DNA of 64,000 nt, taken from Rothia nasimurium (GTDB lineage: Bacteria; Actinomycetota; Actinomycetes; Actinomycetales; Micrococcaceae). The position numbers and the translations under genes are program-made. The stretch is from the NCBI RefSeq assembly GCF_928382285.1, contig NZ_CAKMSS010000008.1, positions 1-64,000 on the forward strand. The letters are read 5' to 3'. The notes under the pieces are model-generated. The model did not search any database, was not told the DNA's origin, and worked only from the letters and a program-made list of their open reading frames with translations. Positions 18,349 to 27,166 of the stretch are shown here, in pieces (position 1 is the stretch's first letter; every line of letters starts with the position of its first letter).

Positions 18349-20112
18349 TTAGTACTTACGCTCCATCGGTTCGTAGCGGGTGAAGGTCACGGGCTTGGTG
18401 TCGAAGCGCAGGCCCTTGATGCCTTCCATCTCGGCGTTCTCATCGAGGTAGACCATTGAGTGCTTCATGAAGTTGGCGTCGTCGCGGTCGGGGTAGTCTT
18501 CGCGGAAGTGACCGCCGCGGGATTCCTTGCGGTGCAGGGCAGCCACAGACATGACCTTGGCCAGTTCCAGCAGGAAGCCCAGTTCGACCGCTTCAAGCAG
18601 GTCGAGGTTGAAGCGCTTACCCTTGTCCTGAATCTGGATGTTCTTGTAACGCTCTTCGAGTTCAACAATCTTGTTGACGGCGTTGTGGATGGTCGCCTCG
18701 GTGCGGAAGACCTGCATGTCGGCGTCCATGACGTCCTGCAGTTCCTTGCGCAGCTGGCCTACCTTTTCGGTGCCTTCGCCGTTGCGGATCTGATTGAGCA
18801 GTTCCAGGGTGGCGTCTGCTGCGTCGTCGGGGACGGGTAGGAAATCAGCTGAGGCTGCGTATTCTGCCGCGTAGATACCGGCGCGCTTACCGAAGACGTT
18901 GATGTCGAGCAGGGAGTTGGTACCCAGACGGTTGGAGCCGTGGACCGATACACAGGCAACCTCACCGGCAGCGTAGAGGCCGGGGATGATGTCCTCGGAG
19001 TTGGAGTGTACCTCTGCCTTGATGTTGGTGGGGATGCCACCCATGGCGTAGTGGGCGGTGGGGAAAACCGGGACGGGCTCGGTGTAGGGTTCAACGCCCA
19101 GGTAGGTGCGAGCGAACTCGGTGATGTCGGGAAGCTTCTCGTCGATGTGGGAGGGCTCGAGGTGGGTGAGGTCCAGAAGGACGTAGTCCTTGTTGGGGCC
19201 ACAGCCTCGGCCTTCACGAACTTCGTTCGCCATGGAACGGGCCACGATATCGCGGGGGGCCAGGTCCTTAATGGTGGGGGCGTAACGTTCCATGAAACGT
19301 TCGCCGTCGGAGTTACGCAGAATACCGCCTTCACCGCGGGCAGCCTCAGAAACCAGGATGCCCAGGCCTGCAAGACCGGTGGGGTGGAACTGCACGAACT
19401 CCATGTCTTCCAGCGGAATACCGTTGCGCAGGGCAATTGCCATGCCGTCACCGGTCAGAGTGTGGGCGTTAGAGGTGGTCTTGAAGATCTTGCCACAGCC
19501 GCCGGAGGCGAAGATAACGCTCTTGGCCTGGAAGACGTGGACGTCGCCGGTAGCCAGGTCGTAGGAGACAACACCTGCGGGGCGGCGGACGCCGTCCTCG
19601 TCCTCAACCATAACCAGGTCGAGCACGTAGTATTCGTTGTAGAACTCTACGTTGTGCTTGACGCAGTTCTGGTAGAGGGTCTGCAGAATCATGTGGCCGG
19701 TGCGGTCTGCTGCGTAGCAGGCGCGGCGCACAGGGGCCTTACCGTGGTCGCGGGTATGGCCGCCGAAGCGACGCTGGTCGATACGCCCCTCGGGGGTACG
19801 GTTGAAGGGAAGACCCATCTTTTCCAGGTCAAGAACCGCGTCGATGGCTTCCTTAGCCATGACCTCAGCTGAATCCTGGTCTACCAGGTAGTCGCCACCC
19901 TTGATGGTGTCGAAGGTATGCCACTCCCAGTTGTCCTCTTCAACGTTAGCTAGTGCGGCGCACATGCCACCCTGAGCTGCGCCGGTGTGGGAGCGGGTGG
20001 GGTAAAGCTTGGTGAGCACAGCTGTGCGGACGCGCTGGCCAGCTTCAATAGCGGCTCGCATGCCTGCGCCGCCTGCGCCGATGATAACGACGTCGTACTT
20101 ATGTACCTGCAT
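18349..20112 (-). CDS. sdhA: Succinate dehydrogenase flavoprotein subunit
   Basis: Catalytic subunit that oxidises succinate to fumarate. It has an N-terminal FAD dinucleotide motif (VIIGAGGAGMRAAIEA), the covalent-FAD histidine region RSHTGAAQGGM, and the substrate/active-site region HPTGLAGLGILVSEAARGEGG. The C-terminal RKESRGGHFREDYPDRDD is typical. It is full length (587 aa), in an operon with sdhC, D and B. Confidence 0.98.
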   Translation of the reverse strand: MQVHKYDVVIIGAGGAGMRAAIEAGQRVRTAVLTKLYPTRSHTGAAQGGMCAALANVEEDNWEWHTFDTIKGGDYLVDQDSAEVMAKEAIDAVLDLEKMGLPFNRTPEGRIDQRRFGGHTRDHGKAPVRRACYAADRTGHMILQTLYQNCVKHNVEFYNEYYVLDLVMVEDEDGVRRPAGVVSYDLATGDVHVFQAKSVIFASGGCGKIFKTTSNAHTLTGDGMAIALRNGIPLEDMEFVQFHPTGLAGLGILVSEAARGEGGILRNSDGERFMERYAPTIKDLAPRDIVARSMANEVREGRGCGPNKDYVLLDLTHLEPSHIDEKLPDITEFARTYLGVEPYTEPVPVFPTAHYAMGGIPTNIKAEVHSNSEDIIPGLYAAGEVACVSVHGSNRLGTNSLLDINVFGKRAGIYAAEYAASADFLPVPDDAADATLELLNQIRNGEGTEKVGQLRKELQDVMDADMQVFRTEATIHNAVNKIVELEERYKNIQIQDKGKRFNLDLLEAVELGFLLELAKVMSVAALHRKESRGGHFREDYPDRDDANFMKHSMVYLDENAEMEGIKGLRFDTKPVTFTRYEPMERKY

Positions 20113-20152
20113 TGTGTGAATGCTTCTTTCTACAATCTAGAGCGCCAATGGC

Positions 20153-20638
20153 TTACGGAGCGGGGCAGAAGGAGGGCAGAAGGTCTGCGGATGCACCGGC
20201 GGGGCAGGGATCAAAAGTGAAGATGACCAGGGTGCCCAGCAGAATCACGAAAGCGGTGGCTAGGAAGAGGGCGACCTTCAGGGCAAAGCGCACGCCATCC
20301 TTTTCTGCGTAATCATCGATGATGACGCGGATACCGTTAGCACCGTGGAGCATAGCCAGCCACAGGAGCAGAAGGTCCCAGACCTGCCAGAAGGGGTTAG
20401 CCAGCTTGCCGCCGACGAAGCCGAAGTCGATACGGTGGACGCCCTCGCCCATCATGAGGTTGACGAAGAGGTGACCGAAAATCAGGATGACCAGCAGAAC
20501 ACCGGATACTCGCATGTAGAGCCAGGCGAACATCTCGAAGTTATTGCGCTTAGATGAGGCTCGGTTGTACTTGACGCCCGAAACAGTGTTGTCGCGGCTG
20601 CGGGGAACCGAAATCTTGGTTTTCAGAGGAGTTGCCAT
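20153..20638 (-). CDS. sdhD: Succinate dehydrogenase membrane anchor
   Basis: Hydrophobic anchor of complex II with three membrane helices (about residues 37-60, 80-102, 120-140) that bind heme and quinone together with SdhC. LHGANGIRVIIDDY carries the probable heme-ligand histidine region. It begins 3 bp after sdhC stops and precedes sdhA by 40 bp. Confidence 0.92.
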   Translation of the reverse strand: MATPLKTKISVPRSRDNTVSGVKYNRASSKRNNFEMFAWLYMRVSGVLLVILIFGHLFVNLMMGEGVHRIDFGFVGGKLANPFWQVWDLLLLWLAMLHGANGIRVIIDDYAEKDGVRFALKVALFLATAFVILLGTLVIFTFDPCPAGASADLLPSFCPAP

Positions 20639-20641
20639 GTC

Positions 20642-21022
20642 TTAGTGACCCCCAAAGACGAGCATGAAGTGACGGACGAGGAAGGGAACCATGACGACGG
20701 CCCAGAGCACCAGGACGCCCCAGAGCATAGCCTTCTGATTCTTGGCGCCGTTCTTCCAGAAGTCCACCAGGATAATGCGGATACCGTTAAAGGCGTGGTA
20801 AACAATAGCTGCTACCAGAACAGCTTCGCCCAGACCCATGATGGGGTTCTTGTAGATGTGCATGACGGCGTTGTAGGCCTCGGGAGAGACGCGGACGACA
20901 GCGGTATCAAGCACGTGAACCAGCAAGAAGAAGAAAATGGCGATACCGGTAATGCGGTGGGCAACCCACGACCACATACCTTCACGGCCGCGGTACAGCG
21001 TGCCCTTGGATGTATTCGGCAC
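20642..21022 (-). CDS. sdhC: Succinate dehydrogenase cytochrome b556 subunit
   Basis: Cytochrome b subunit of complex II with three membrane helices and the family motif WSWVAHRITGIAIFFFLLVH. The GTG at 21022 is chosen because AGGAGG lies 7 nt before it and the alignable protein starts there; the upstream ATG at 21085 adds 21 unrelated residues. It is the first gene of sdhCDAB. Confidence 0.93.
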   Translation of the reverse strand: MPNTSKGTLYRGREGMWSWVAHRITGIAIFFFLLVHVLDTAVVRVSPEAYNAVMHIYKNPIMGLGEAVLVAAIVYHAFNGIRIILVDFWKNGAKNQKAMLWGVLVLWAVVMVPFLVRHFMLVFGGH

Positions 21023-21175
21023 TGAATAACCTCCTGTGTGATGCGAGACGACACACCGATAGGTTGAGCCCATCTGTGCGCCCACGCAACATACGTATTG
21101 TGTGTTCTACTCAACAGCAAGATTAGCAGGTTTTAGGGCCGCTTACTTACACCGTGTCACCATCTCTTACCCCCG

Positions 21176-21190
21176 TATTTCCGGGAAATA
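21176..21190. promoter_or_regulatory. Palindromic operator candidate between sdhC and manC
   Basis: TATTTCCGGGAAATA, a 7-1-7 palindrome in the 315-bp divergent gap between sdhC (minus) and manC (plus). Its regulator is unknown. The gap must also hold both promoters, and nothing else stands out in it. Confidence 0.3.
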
Positions 21191-21337
21191 GGCAAGGTTT
21201 TAATGCCCTTAAGCCAGCTATCGGCGTTATTATGCGGAAGCCGCCGTGAGGTTTTCCGTCAAAAGTGACCGGCGCCGTACAGTTTAAGGAAAAGATTTCA
21301 TCATTATGACTTCAATTCTGGGTACACTGTAGAAACA

Positions 21338-22447
21338 ATGAGAACACCACTTGAACGGTTCTACCCCCTCATTCCGGCCGGCGGCGTAGGGTCCCGCCTA
21401 TGGCCCCTCTCTCGCGCCGTAGAACCTAAATTTTTGCTTGACCTGACCGGGACAGGTTCGTCCCTCCTCCGTGCTACCTACGATCGCTTGGTTGATCTTG
21501 CAGCTGACGGCGTCCTTGTCGTCACCGGGCAAGCCCACGCCAACGCCGTCACCCAGCAGCTCTCAGAGCTGCGCGGGTCTGACCTGGTACTCGAACCCTC
21601 ACCTCGCGACTCTGCAGCAGCCATTGGTCTTGCCTGCGCTATTTTGCACGAGCGTGACCCCGAGGCCATCATTGGCTCCTTCGCCGCTGACCACATCATC
21701 AGCCCGGTCGAAGAATTCCAGGCTGTAGTACGCGAGGCCGTACACGCCGCGGCCTCCGGCAAGATTGTCACCATCGGCATCGAACCCACCGAGCCTTCCA
21801 CCGCTTTCGGTTATATCAAGGCCACCCAGAATCTGGGGCTGGAAGACGCCCCCAGCGTCCTTGCCGTTGAGCAGTTCGTCGAAAAGCCCAACGAGGCCAC
21901 CGCAACCGAGTACGTAGCCAGCGGCGACTACACCTGGAACGCCGGCATGTTCGTGGCCCCTGCTGCCCTCATGCTGCAGCATCTCGAAGCTAATGAGCCC
22001 GAGCTCTACGCCGGCATCATGGAAATCGCCCGCGCCTGGGATACCCCCGCACGTGAAGCCTGCATGAACCGTCTCTGGGAGACCCTACCCAAGACCGCCA
22101 TCGACTATGCAGTAGCTGAGCCTGCCGCAGCAGCCGGTGACGTAGCCATGGTTCCCGGTCGTTTCAGCTGGGACGACGTAGGCGACTTTGACGCCGTAGC
22201 CCGCCTCAACATCGAAAAGAGCGGTGACGACCTCTTCGTACTGGGCGACAAGTCCAGCGTCATCAGCGAAGAATCCACCGGTATCGTCGTCAACAACACC
22301 GGCCGTAAGATTTCGGTCATCGGTATCGAAGATGTTGTTATCGTTGACACCGCAGATGCCCTGCTTGTCACCGTGCGCGACGACGCCCAGAGCGTGAAAA
22401 ACACCGTGAACACCCTGAAAGAACTGGGCCAGGACAACCTGCTCTAG
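21338..22447 (+). CDS. manC: Mannose-1-phosphate guanylyltransferase
   Basis: Makes GDP-mannose from GTP and mannose 1-phosphate for glycan and glycolipid mannosylation. It has the nucleotidyltransferase loop PAGGVGSRLWPLSR, the FAADHII motif, FVEKP and a C-terminal beta-helix. At 369 aa it is the monofunctional short form, without an isomerase domain. A TACACT hexamer ends 9 nt before the ATG and no ribosome site is visible, so the message is probably nearly leaderless. Confidence 0.93.
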   Translation: MRTPLERFYPLIPAGGVGSRLWPLSRAVEPKFLLDLTGTGSSLLRATYDRLVDLAADGVLVVTGQAHANAVTQQLSELRGSDLVLEPSPRDSAAAIGLACAILHERDPEAIIGSFAADHIISPVEEFQAVVREAVHAAASGKIVTIGIEPTEPSTAFGYIKATQNLGLEDAPSVLAVEQFVEKPNEATATEYVASGDYTWNAGMFVAPAALMLQHLEANEPELYAGIMEIARAWDTPAREACMNRLWETLPKTAIDYAVAEPAAAAGDVAMVPGRFSWDDVGDFDAVARLNIEKSGDDLFVLGDKSSVISEESTGIVVNNTGRKISVIGIEDVVIVDTADALLVTVRDDAQSVKNTVNTLKELGQDNLL

Positions 22448-22463
22448 CCCATCAGAGTTACAC

Positions 22464-22498
22464 AAAGGCCCGCACCGTTTTCCCGGTGCGGGCCTTTT
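22464..22498 (+). terminator. manC terminator
   Basis: Stem AAAGGCCCGCACCG / CGGTGCGGGCCTTTT ending in a T-run, 16 bp after the manC stop. Confidence 0.9.
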
Positions 22499-22515
22499 TG
22501 ACACTCACGTTATGC

Positions 22516-22530
22516 AAATGATTCTCATTT
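22516..22530. promoter_or_regulatory. Zur-like operator before the zinc-chaperone gene
   Basis: AAATGA-TTC-TCATTT palindrome, close to the actinobacterial Zur box pattern. It lies 4 bp upstream of the predicted -10 (22535-22540), so a bound repressor would block the promoter. A Fur box is the alternative; the function of the downstream gene favours Zur. Confidence 0.6.
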
Positions 22531-22534
22531 AGTT

Positions 22535-22540
22535 TAGACT
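22535..22540 (+). promoter_or_regulatory. -10 of a leaderless zinc-chaperone transcript
   Basis: TAGACT followed by exactly 7 nt and then the ATG at 22548. There is no ribosome site, so transcription probably starts at the A of the ATG. Confidence 0.5.
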
Positions 22541-22547
22541 GGTGGGC

Positions 22548-23882
22548 ATGCACAACACCTCTCGTCCTCTTTTCACCCTCATCAGCGCCACCCTCGCCCT
22601 TGCCCTTGCAGGCTGCGGGGCAGCGTCCGCCCCCTCCGCCACCTCAAGCAGCGACCAGGCCAGCGCCACCGCAACCGCAGAACGCGCAGCCATCACCGAA
22701 GCCTCCACCCCCTCAGCCCGCATCGCCCTGACCTACGACGGCGGAATCATGATTGTGGACGGCAAGACCTTTGAAGTCATCGAGACCATTGAAAAAGAAG
22801 GCTTCCTGCGCCTGCAGCCCGCAGGCGACAACCGCCACCTGGTCGTAGCCGACGGCGCCTCCTACACCATGCTCGACATGGGCGCCTGGACCCAGGCCCA
22901 CGGCGACCACGACCACTACTACACCACCACCCCCACCCTCACCTCCCTGTCCTTCGCAGCGGATGGCACCGGACACGTCATCACCGACTACGGCCGCTCA
23001 GCCATGTTCGCCGACAACACCGGCACCATCGAGGTCTACTCCCCCGCCGACCTGACAGGTGCTGACCAGTACACCGCCACCAGCGTCAGCACCGAAACCA
23101 TTACCCTGCCCGACGCCCACCACGGCCTGGCTATCCCCCTCGAGAACAACCAGTACCTGGTATCGGTAGGCACCGAGGACGCCCGCACCGGCGCAGCCGT
23201 CATCAACGCAGACGGCTCGGTTGTCACCGAAAACCTCGACTGCCCCGGCATTCACGGCGAAGCCATCGCCGCTAACGACACCTTCACCGTCGGCTGCCAG
23301 GACGGCGCCCTCATCTACGCAAACGGCACTTTCACCAAGGTCACCAACCCCGAAGATCCCTACTCCCGCTCCGGCAACCAGGCCGGCTCAGCTGATTCAG
23401 CTATCGTGCTTGCCGACTACAAAACCGACCAGGACGCCGAGCTCGAACGCCCCGAACAGTTCGCCCTCATCAACACCATCACCAAGGAACGCACTAAAAT
23501 CGCCCTACCCGAAGGCGTCTCCTACACCTTCCGTTCACTGGCCCGCGGCCCCGAAGGCTCCCACCTGCTGCTGACAACCGACGGTAAGCTGCGCTTCTGG
23601 GCTGAGGACGGCACCGAGCTGGGCTCCGTTGACATCATGGATTCCTGGACTGAGTCCGAAGTTTGGCAGGACCCCCGTCCCGCTATCTGGGTGGACGGTG
23701 AAACTGCCTACGTCACCGACCCCGCCACCAAGAAGCTGCACGTTGTATCCCTAGCGAAGATTGCGGACGGCACCGCCGAGGTATTTGCCAGCATCGACCT
23801 ACCCGAGGTACCCAACGAAATCAACGGTATCTCCCGCACCGCTGAACTGGTCACCACCACCGAAGTGGACTCTGACCACTAA
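22548..23882 (+). CDS. aztD: AztD-type zinc metallochaperone lipoprotein
   Basis: Surface lipoprotein (lipobox ALAGC, Cys 23) with a beta-propeller-like body. It belongs to the AztD zinc-chaperone type, which passes zinc to an importer. A His/Asp-rich loop HGDHDHYY (residues 118-125) and later DAHHG and DCPGIHGE motifs are the likely metal ligands. It stands alone here, without aztABC or other zinc-transport genes within the window. A Zur-like box before it fits induction under zinc starvation. A GTG two codons upstream (22542) is possible but would fall inside the promoter spacer. Confidence 0.8.
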   Translation: MHNTSRPLFTLISATLALALAGCGAASAPSATSSSDQASATATAERAAITEASTPSARIALTYDGGIMIVDGKTFEVIETIEKEGFLRLQPAGDNRHLVVADGASYTMLDMGAWTQAHGDHDHYYTTTPTLTSLSFAADGTGHVITDYGRSAMFADNTGTIEVYSPADLTGADQYTATSVSTETITLPDAHHGLAIPLENNQYLVSVGTEDARTGAAVINADGSVVTENLDCPGIHGEAIAANDTFTVGCQDGALIYANGTFTKVTNPEDPYSRSGNQAGSADSAIVLADYKTDQDAELERPEQFALINTITKERTKIALPEGVSYTFRSLARGPEGSHLLLTTDGKLRFWAEDGTELGSVDIMDSWTESEVWQDPRPAIWVDGETAYVTDPATKKLHVVSLAKIADGTAEVFASIDLPEVPNEINGISRTAELVTTTEVDSDH

Positions 23883-23895
23883 AAACAGCTCACTC

Positions 23896-23942
23896 AAAAG
23901 GCCCTGCCTCTTCGCTCATGGTGCGAAGAAGCAGGGCCTTTT
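23896..23942. terminator. Bidirectional terminator after aztD
   Basis: AAAAGGCCCTGC and GCAGGGCCTTTT flank a second, inner stem CTTCGC/GCGAAG. It terminates aztD and originally faced the convergent 2H phosphoesterase gene. Its right half is duplicated at 29907. Confidence 0.9.
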
Positions 23943-24064
23943 GCTATAGATTTACTGTTCCTAGCTGCTGCCAGCTGCCTGCGCTGAAGCGGTAGACCGT
24001 CAGCCGGTTCACGGTGAAATGGGCAAGCGCGGGTGGTAGGGTCGCAAAATCGCGTAAGGACGCC
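23924..24064. repeat. 141-bp direct repeat, left copy
   Basis: Matches 29907-30047 at 138 of 141 positions by eye, with no gap. It contains the right arm of the aztD terminator and the last 121 bp of a 2H phosphoesterase gene. It bounds the AT-rich island on the left. Confidence 0.92.
23944..24064 (-). pseudogene. 3' fragment of the 2H phosphoesterase gene
   Basis: Duplicate of the last 40 codons and stop of the gene at 29927-30457, cut off where the IS3 remnant begins. It has no start and no upstream part. It is part of the left direct repeat. Confidence 0.9.
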
Positions 24065-24844
24065 CCAAGGGAGTAAACAAACCGAAGACACTCGCAGAGG
24101 AAGAGAAGCTACGCCGTAGGATTGAGCAACTAGAAGCAGAAAACACCTGCCTAAAAAATTGCGGGACTTGAGGAACCAACAGCGAGGCTAAAGGCCAAAA
24201 TCATCGCCGTCCTCAAGTCAGAACACCACCTGAGTAATTTACTTCAAGCAGCAGGTTTGGCCTGATCAACATACTTCTACCACCAGTTACGGCTAAATCA
24301 TCCTGATGTGCATACTCAGCTGAAGAAAGCCATTATAGCTATCTTTAAGAAAACGAAACGGCGGTATAGTTACCGCCGTGTCCTTGCCGAACTATGCCAC
24401 CTAGGATGGAAAGTCAATCACAAGCTCGTCTACAATCTCATGGACCAGATAGGGCTGAAGTACAAGGTCAGGGCAGGTAAAAAGTACAGCTCTTATCAGG
24501 GGCAGGTTAGTTGTATCGCTGAAAATCTCTCGAACCGTAACTTCACTCCCAAGGAGCCTAATGCTGTGTGGGTCAGTGATGCCGCTGTCACGCAAGGGTA
24601 ATTGCTATGACAATGGTGTGATGGAGAACTTTTTTGGGCATTTGAATGCTGAGACGTATCACGGGGGCGTTTTGCGGGTGTTGAGGAGTTCTTCACGGCT
24701 GTTAATGAGTATGTTTTTGGGGTATAACAATAATCGTTTTCAGGAGCGACTGAAGGGCCTGGGCTCCGGTGGGGTATCGGAGTAAGCCTTTGGGGTCCTG
24801 GTTGTCTAGAATTTAACTCAGCCCAATTTTCGGAGGCTAGTTCA
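24065..24844 (+). mobile_element. IS3-family (IS150-like) element, decayed remnant
   Basis: A truncated orfA end reads EEKLRRRIEQLEAENTCL next to a run of six A, typical of the IS3 frameshift site. OrfB follows in pieces: an HTH_21-like segment (AIIAIFKKTKRRYSYRRVLAEL) up to WVSD, the first catalytic Asp. The text then jumps to SRKGNCYDNGVMENFFGHL, which holds the final catalytic Glu, so the middle catalytic Asp region is deleted. A frameshift splits the end (EEFFTAVNEYVF in one frame, YNNNRFQERLKGL in another). The right end reads TCGGAGGCTAGTTCA (24830-24844). The left end is missing, cut at the direct repeat. Confidence 0.85.
24830..24844 (+). repeat. IS right-end sequence, first copy
   Basis: TCGGAGGCTAGTTCA at the end of the IS3 remnant. 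Its reverse complement begins TGAACTAGCC, which suits an IS3-type terminus. The same 15 bp recur at 29886-29900. Confidence 0.6.
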
Positions 24845-24994
24845 GAAGACAAAATCTCTAGACCTTGAACTTAAGTACAACAATAGGTAATCCACTTCTG
24901 AGCTTTTGTGTATACCCTTACGTGAGCCTAATATTCCACAATAGATAGCAGGACAACAGTCTAACTTTACTCACAGCACTAAGGACTCCGAGCC

Positions 24995-25177
24995 ATGAAG
25001 AACATCAGTAAAGCACTGGCAATTATCTCAATCGCCGTTGCTCTTACCCTCAGTTTTTCACCTGCGCGGGCTGCTTCTTTGCCGCGGAATATTGATACTC
25101 ATATCTCATCTACTTCAGCAGCTAGCGCACCCCCTACCTTCTTTGGCTGGCTTTGCAGAACAGGGATATATGACTAA
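24995..25177 (+). CDS. Small secreted peptide upstream of a two-component system
   Basis: A 60-aa precursor with a clear Sec signal peptide (MKNISKALAIISIAVALTLS, likely cut after ARA at about residue 26). The mature part of about 34 residues is rich in Ser and Ala and ends FFGWLCRTGIYD with a single Cys. AAGGAC lies before the ATG. It ends 47 bp before the sensor kinase gene, so it may be a signal peptide for that kinase or a truncated bacteriocin. I recognise no family. Confidence 0.6.
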   Translation: MKNISKALAIISIAVALTLSFSPARAASLPRNIDTHISSTSAASAPPTFFGWLCRTGIYD

Positions 25178-25224
25178 CACTCATGTGCTCCGGGGCATCA
25201 CAAAGGGTTTGGTAGCATAAATCT

Positions 25225-26463
25225 ATGACGACAAGCCCCCATAGTGCTTCCAGCAAGAAGTGGTTTCCCCTTGGCCCCTACCTGAGGGGGCTGCTTATCT
25301 GCCTGGTATTTATTTTTATTGCGGCCGATTTATCTTCGGGGGTCTACGAAAATACACATACCCAGAATCGTGTATGGGCTATTGCGATTGCCTATCTACC
25401 CGTTTTTATGATGGGCTTTGGGCTCATGCCCGGAATTTATGGCTGGTATTTTTCTCTTGCCAACATCACGGTGCTTTATAACGATTCCAGTTTCGTCTGG
25501 GCTGGGTTCTCATCGGCGTCAATTCTGGTGCCTGTGTATTGCGCTTACCTGGCTACAAAACGTCAGGTCGTGGCATTCGGTATTGTCCTGTGTGTTTTTG
25601 TTGTGTATCCGGGTTGGGGTTCAAATACATTGGATACTCAGTTCATAACAACGTCATTAGCAGTTTTTTCATACATCACAGGGCTAGTACTCAGAAGGTT
25701 CCGGCTTCAGCGGGAAAAAGACCAGCAAAAGATTATCTCTATTCAGGAAGCCCAGCTCCATGCACGGAATGAGGAACGCACCCGCCTTGCCTACGAGTTA
25801 CACGATATTGTTGCGCATGAAGTCACTATTATCGCCATGCAGGCTCGGCGTGCACAGTTCGCAAAGGACCCAGAAAGCACAGCCGCTATTCTGACTGGAA
25901 TTGGGGATTCTGCAAGTCAAGCGCTCGAGGATCTTCGCAAGCTAGTGACTGTCCTTAGAGCTGAGAAAAATGACTCGCCTGAAGGCGAGCTGCCCAGTGC
26001 TCCTCAGACAGAAGAGAATTTGCTGCTGGGCGACACCTCTCTTTCAGGGGAAACCACATCGGCTCTAGCCCTGACTCACGATTTACATAAAATATCTGAT
26101 GCCCTAGAAAATGCAGGCTTTACTGTTACGCTGACCGTTGATGGGGATGTAAGCCTTATTCCTTTGGCATCTCGCCAGGCGCTAAGACGTACAGCTCGCG
26201 AGATAGGGACCAACGTTCTCAAGCATGGCTCCCCTGAGGGACCTGTAAAAATAGACCTCACAGTGGATCAGCGTAACGTCACGCTATCCTCAGAGAACGT
26301 TATCTCTCATAACAAACCCGTTTCTTCATCTTTGACCGGGTTAGAATCAATGAAGGCTAGGTTTCATGATTTGGGTGGAACATCGTCTTATCAAAATGAC
26401 CACGGTGTGTGGAAGATTCAGGTGAGCCTTCCCCTGCCTAAAACAGTGACCAAAGCTTTTTAA
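25225..26463 (+). CDS. Sensor histidine kinase, NarL/DesK type
   Basis: Membrane sensor kinase. About five to six hydrophobic segments occupy residues 15-155 with very short loops. A coiled linker and a HisKA_3 dimerisation box LAYELHDIVAHEVT (about residues 190-203, phospho-His in ELHD) follow. The ATP-binding domain has an N-box-like REIGTNVLKHG, but the usual DxGxG loop is weak (SSSLTGLESMKARFHDLGGT). The lack of an extracytoplasmic domain suggests it senses the membrane or a membrane-bound peptide. It pairs with the regulator downstream. Confidence 0.88.
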   Translation: MTTSPHSASSKKWFPLGPYLRGLLICLVFIFIAADLSSGVYENTHTQNRVWAIAIAYLPVFMMGFGLMPGIYGWYFSLANITVLYNDSSFVWAGFSSASILVPVYCAYLATKRQVVAFGIVLCVFVVYPGWGSNTLDTQFITTSLAVFSYITGLVLRRFRLQREKDQQKIISIQEAQLHARNEERTRLAYELHDIVAHEVTIIAMQARRAQFAKDPESTAAILTGIGDSASQALEDLRKLVTVLRAEKNDSPEGELPSAPQTEENLLLGDTSLSGETTSALALTHDLHKISDALENAGFTVTLTVDGDVSLIPLASRQALRRTAREIGTNVLKHGSPEGPVKIDLTVDQRNVTLSSENVISHNKPVSSSLTGLESMKARFHDLGGTSSYQNDHGVWKIQVSLPLPKTVTKAF

Positions 26464-26503
26464 GCTGCCTCTCTAGCTTGTACAGACAGTGAAGGAACCA
26501 TTC

Positions 26504-27166
26504 ATGGTTAAAGTCCTCCTCGTAGATGATGAATCCCTTATTCGTAATATTTTGAAGGATTATCTTTCCTCCGATGAAAGCCTGGAAGTGGTGGGGGAAG
26601 CTTCAAATGGCAAGCTGGCAATTTCACAGGCAAGGGCCCTACAGCCAGATGTAATTTTGATGGATATGCAGATGCCTCTGATGGACGGTGTCGAGGCAAC
26701 CCAGTATATTCATCATTCTTTCCCCGACATAAGAATATTGGGGCTGAGCACCTTTGCGACTGATCGCTATGTTGTTGAACTCTTGCGGGCAGGTGCCTCG
26801 GGGTACTTGGTAAAGGACTCCCGCCCCGAAGAGGTCACCAGCGCAATCCACACCGTCCATGACGGAGGATCAGTACTGTCCCCCGAGGTTACCCGCTATG
26901 TGGTGCAGGGGCTTGAGCAGTCAGTTCCTGCTGAAATTTCTCCCGACGAAGAACTCATGTCAGTTCTTACCGCGAAAGAAATAGAAGTCATTGAGCTTCT
27001 CGCGCGCGGTCTAAATAATAAAGAGATGGCCGCAGAACTTTTCGTTACTGAATCCACAATTAAAGCGCGTTTCGTGAAAATTATGGAAAAAATGCAGGTT
27101 CGCGACAGAGTTCAGATTCTGGTTAAGGCTATTGAGCACAACCTCATTAACCTAAGAACCTGGTAA
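26504..27166 (+). CDS. LuxR/NarL-family response regulator
   Basis: DNA-binding partner of the kinase. The receiver domain has acidic residues VDDES and the phospho-acceptor Asp 54 in ILMDMQMP, with Lys in YLVKDSR. The C-terminal LuxR helix-turn-helix (LTAKEIEVIELLARGLNNKEMAAELFVTESTIK) is intact. AAGGA lies 7 nt before the ATG at 26504; an upstream GTG at 26489 overlaps that site and is not preferred. Likely targets are the divergent-facing peptide and exporter genes of the island. Confidence 0.9.
   Translation: MVKVLLVDDESLIRNILKDYLSSDESLEVVGEASNGKLAISQARALQPDVILMDMQMPLMDGVEATQYIHHSFPDIRILGLSTFATDRYVVELLRAGASGYLVKDSRPEEVTSAIHTVHDGGSVLSPEVTRYVVQGLEQSVPAEISPDEELMSVLTAKEIEVIELLARGLNNKEMAAELFVTESTIKARFVKIMEKMQVRDRVQILVKAIEHNLINLRTW

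Noticed and set aside
18940..19872. A 310-codon plus-strand frame opposite sdhA
   Set aside because: Antisense shadow of sdhA; composition typical of reverse-read GC-rich coding DNA, no supporting signals.
24065..24844. Intact IS3 transposase
   Set aside because: The element lacks its 5' part, the middle of the catalytic domain and a continuous frame, so it is a remnant.
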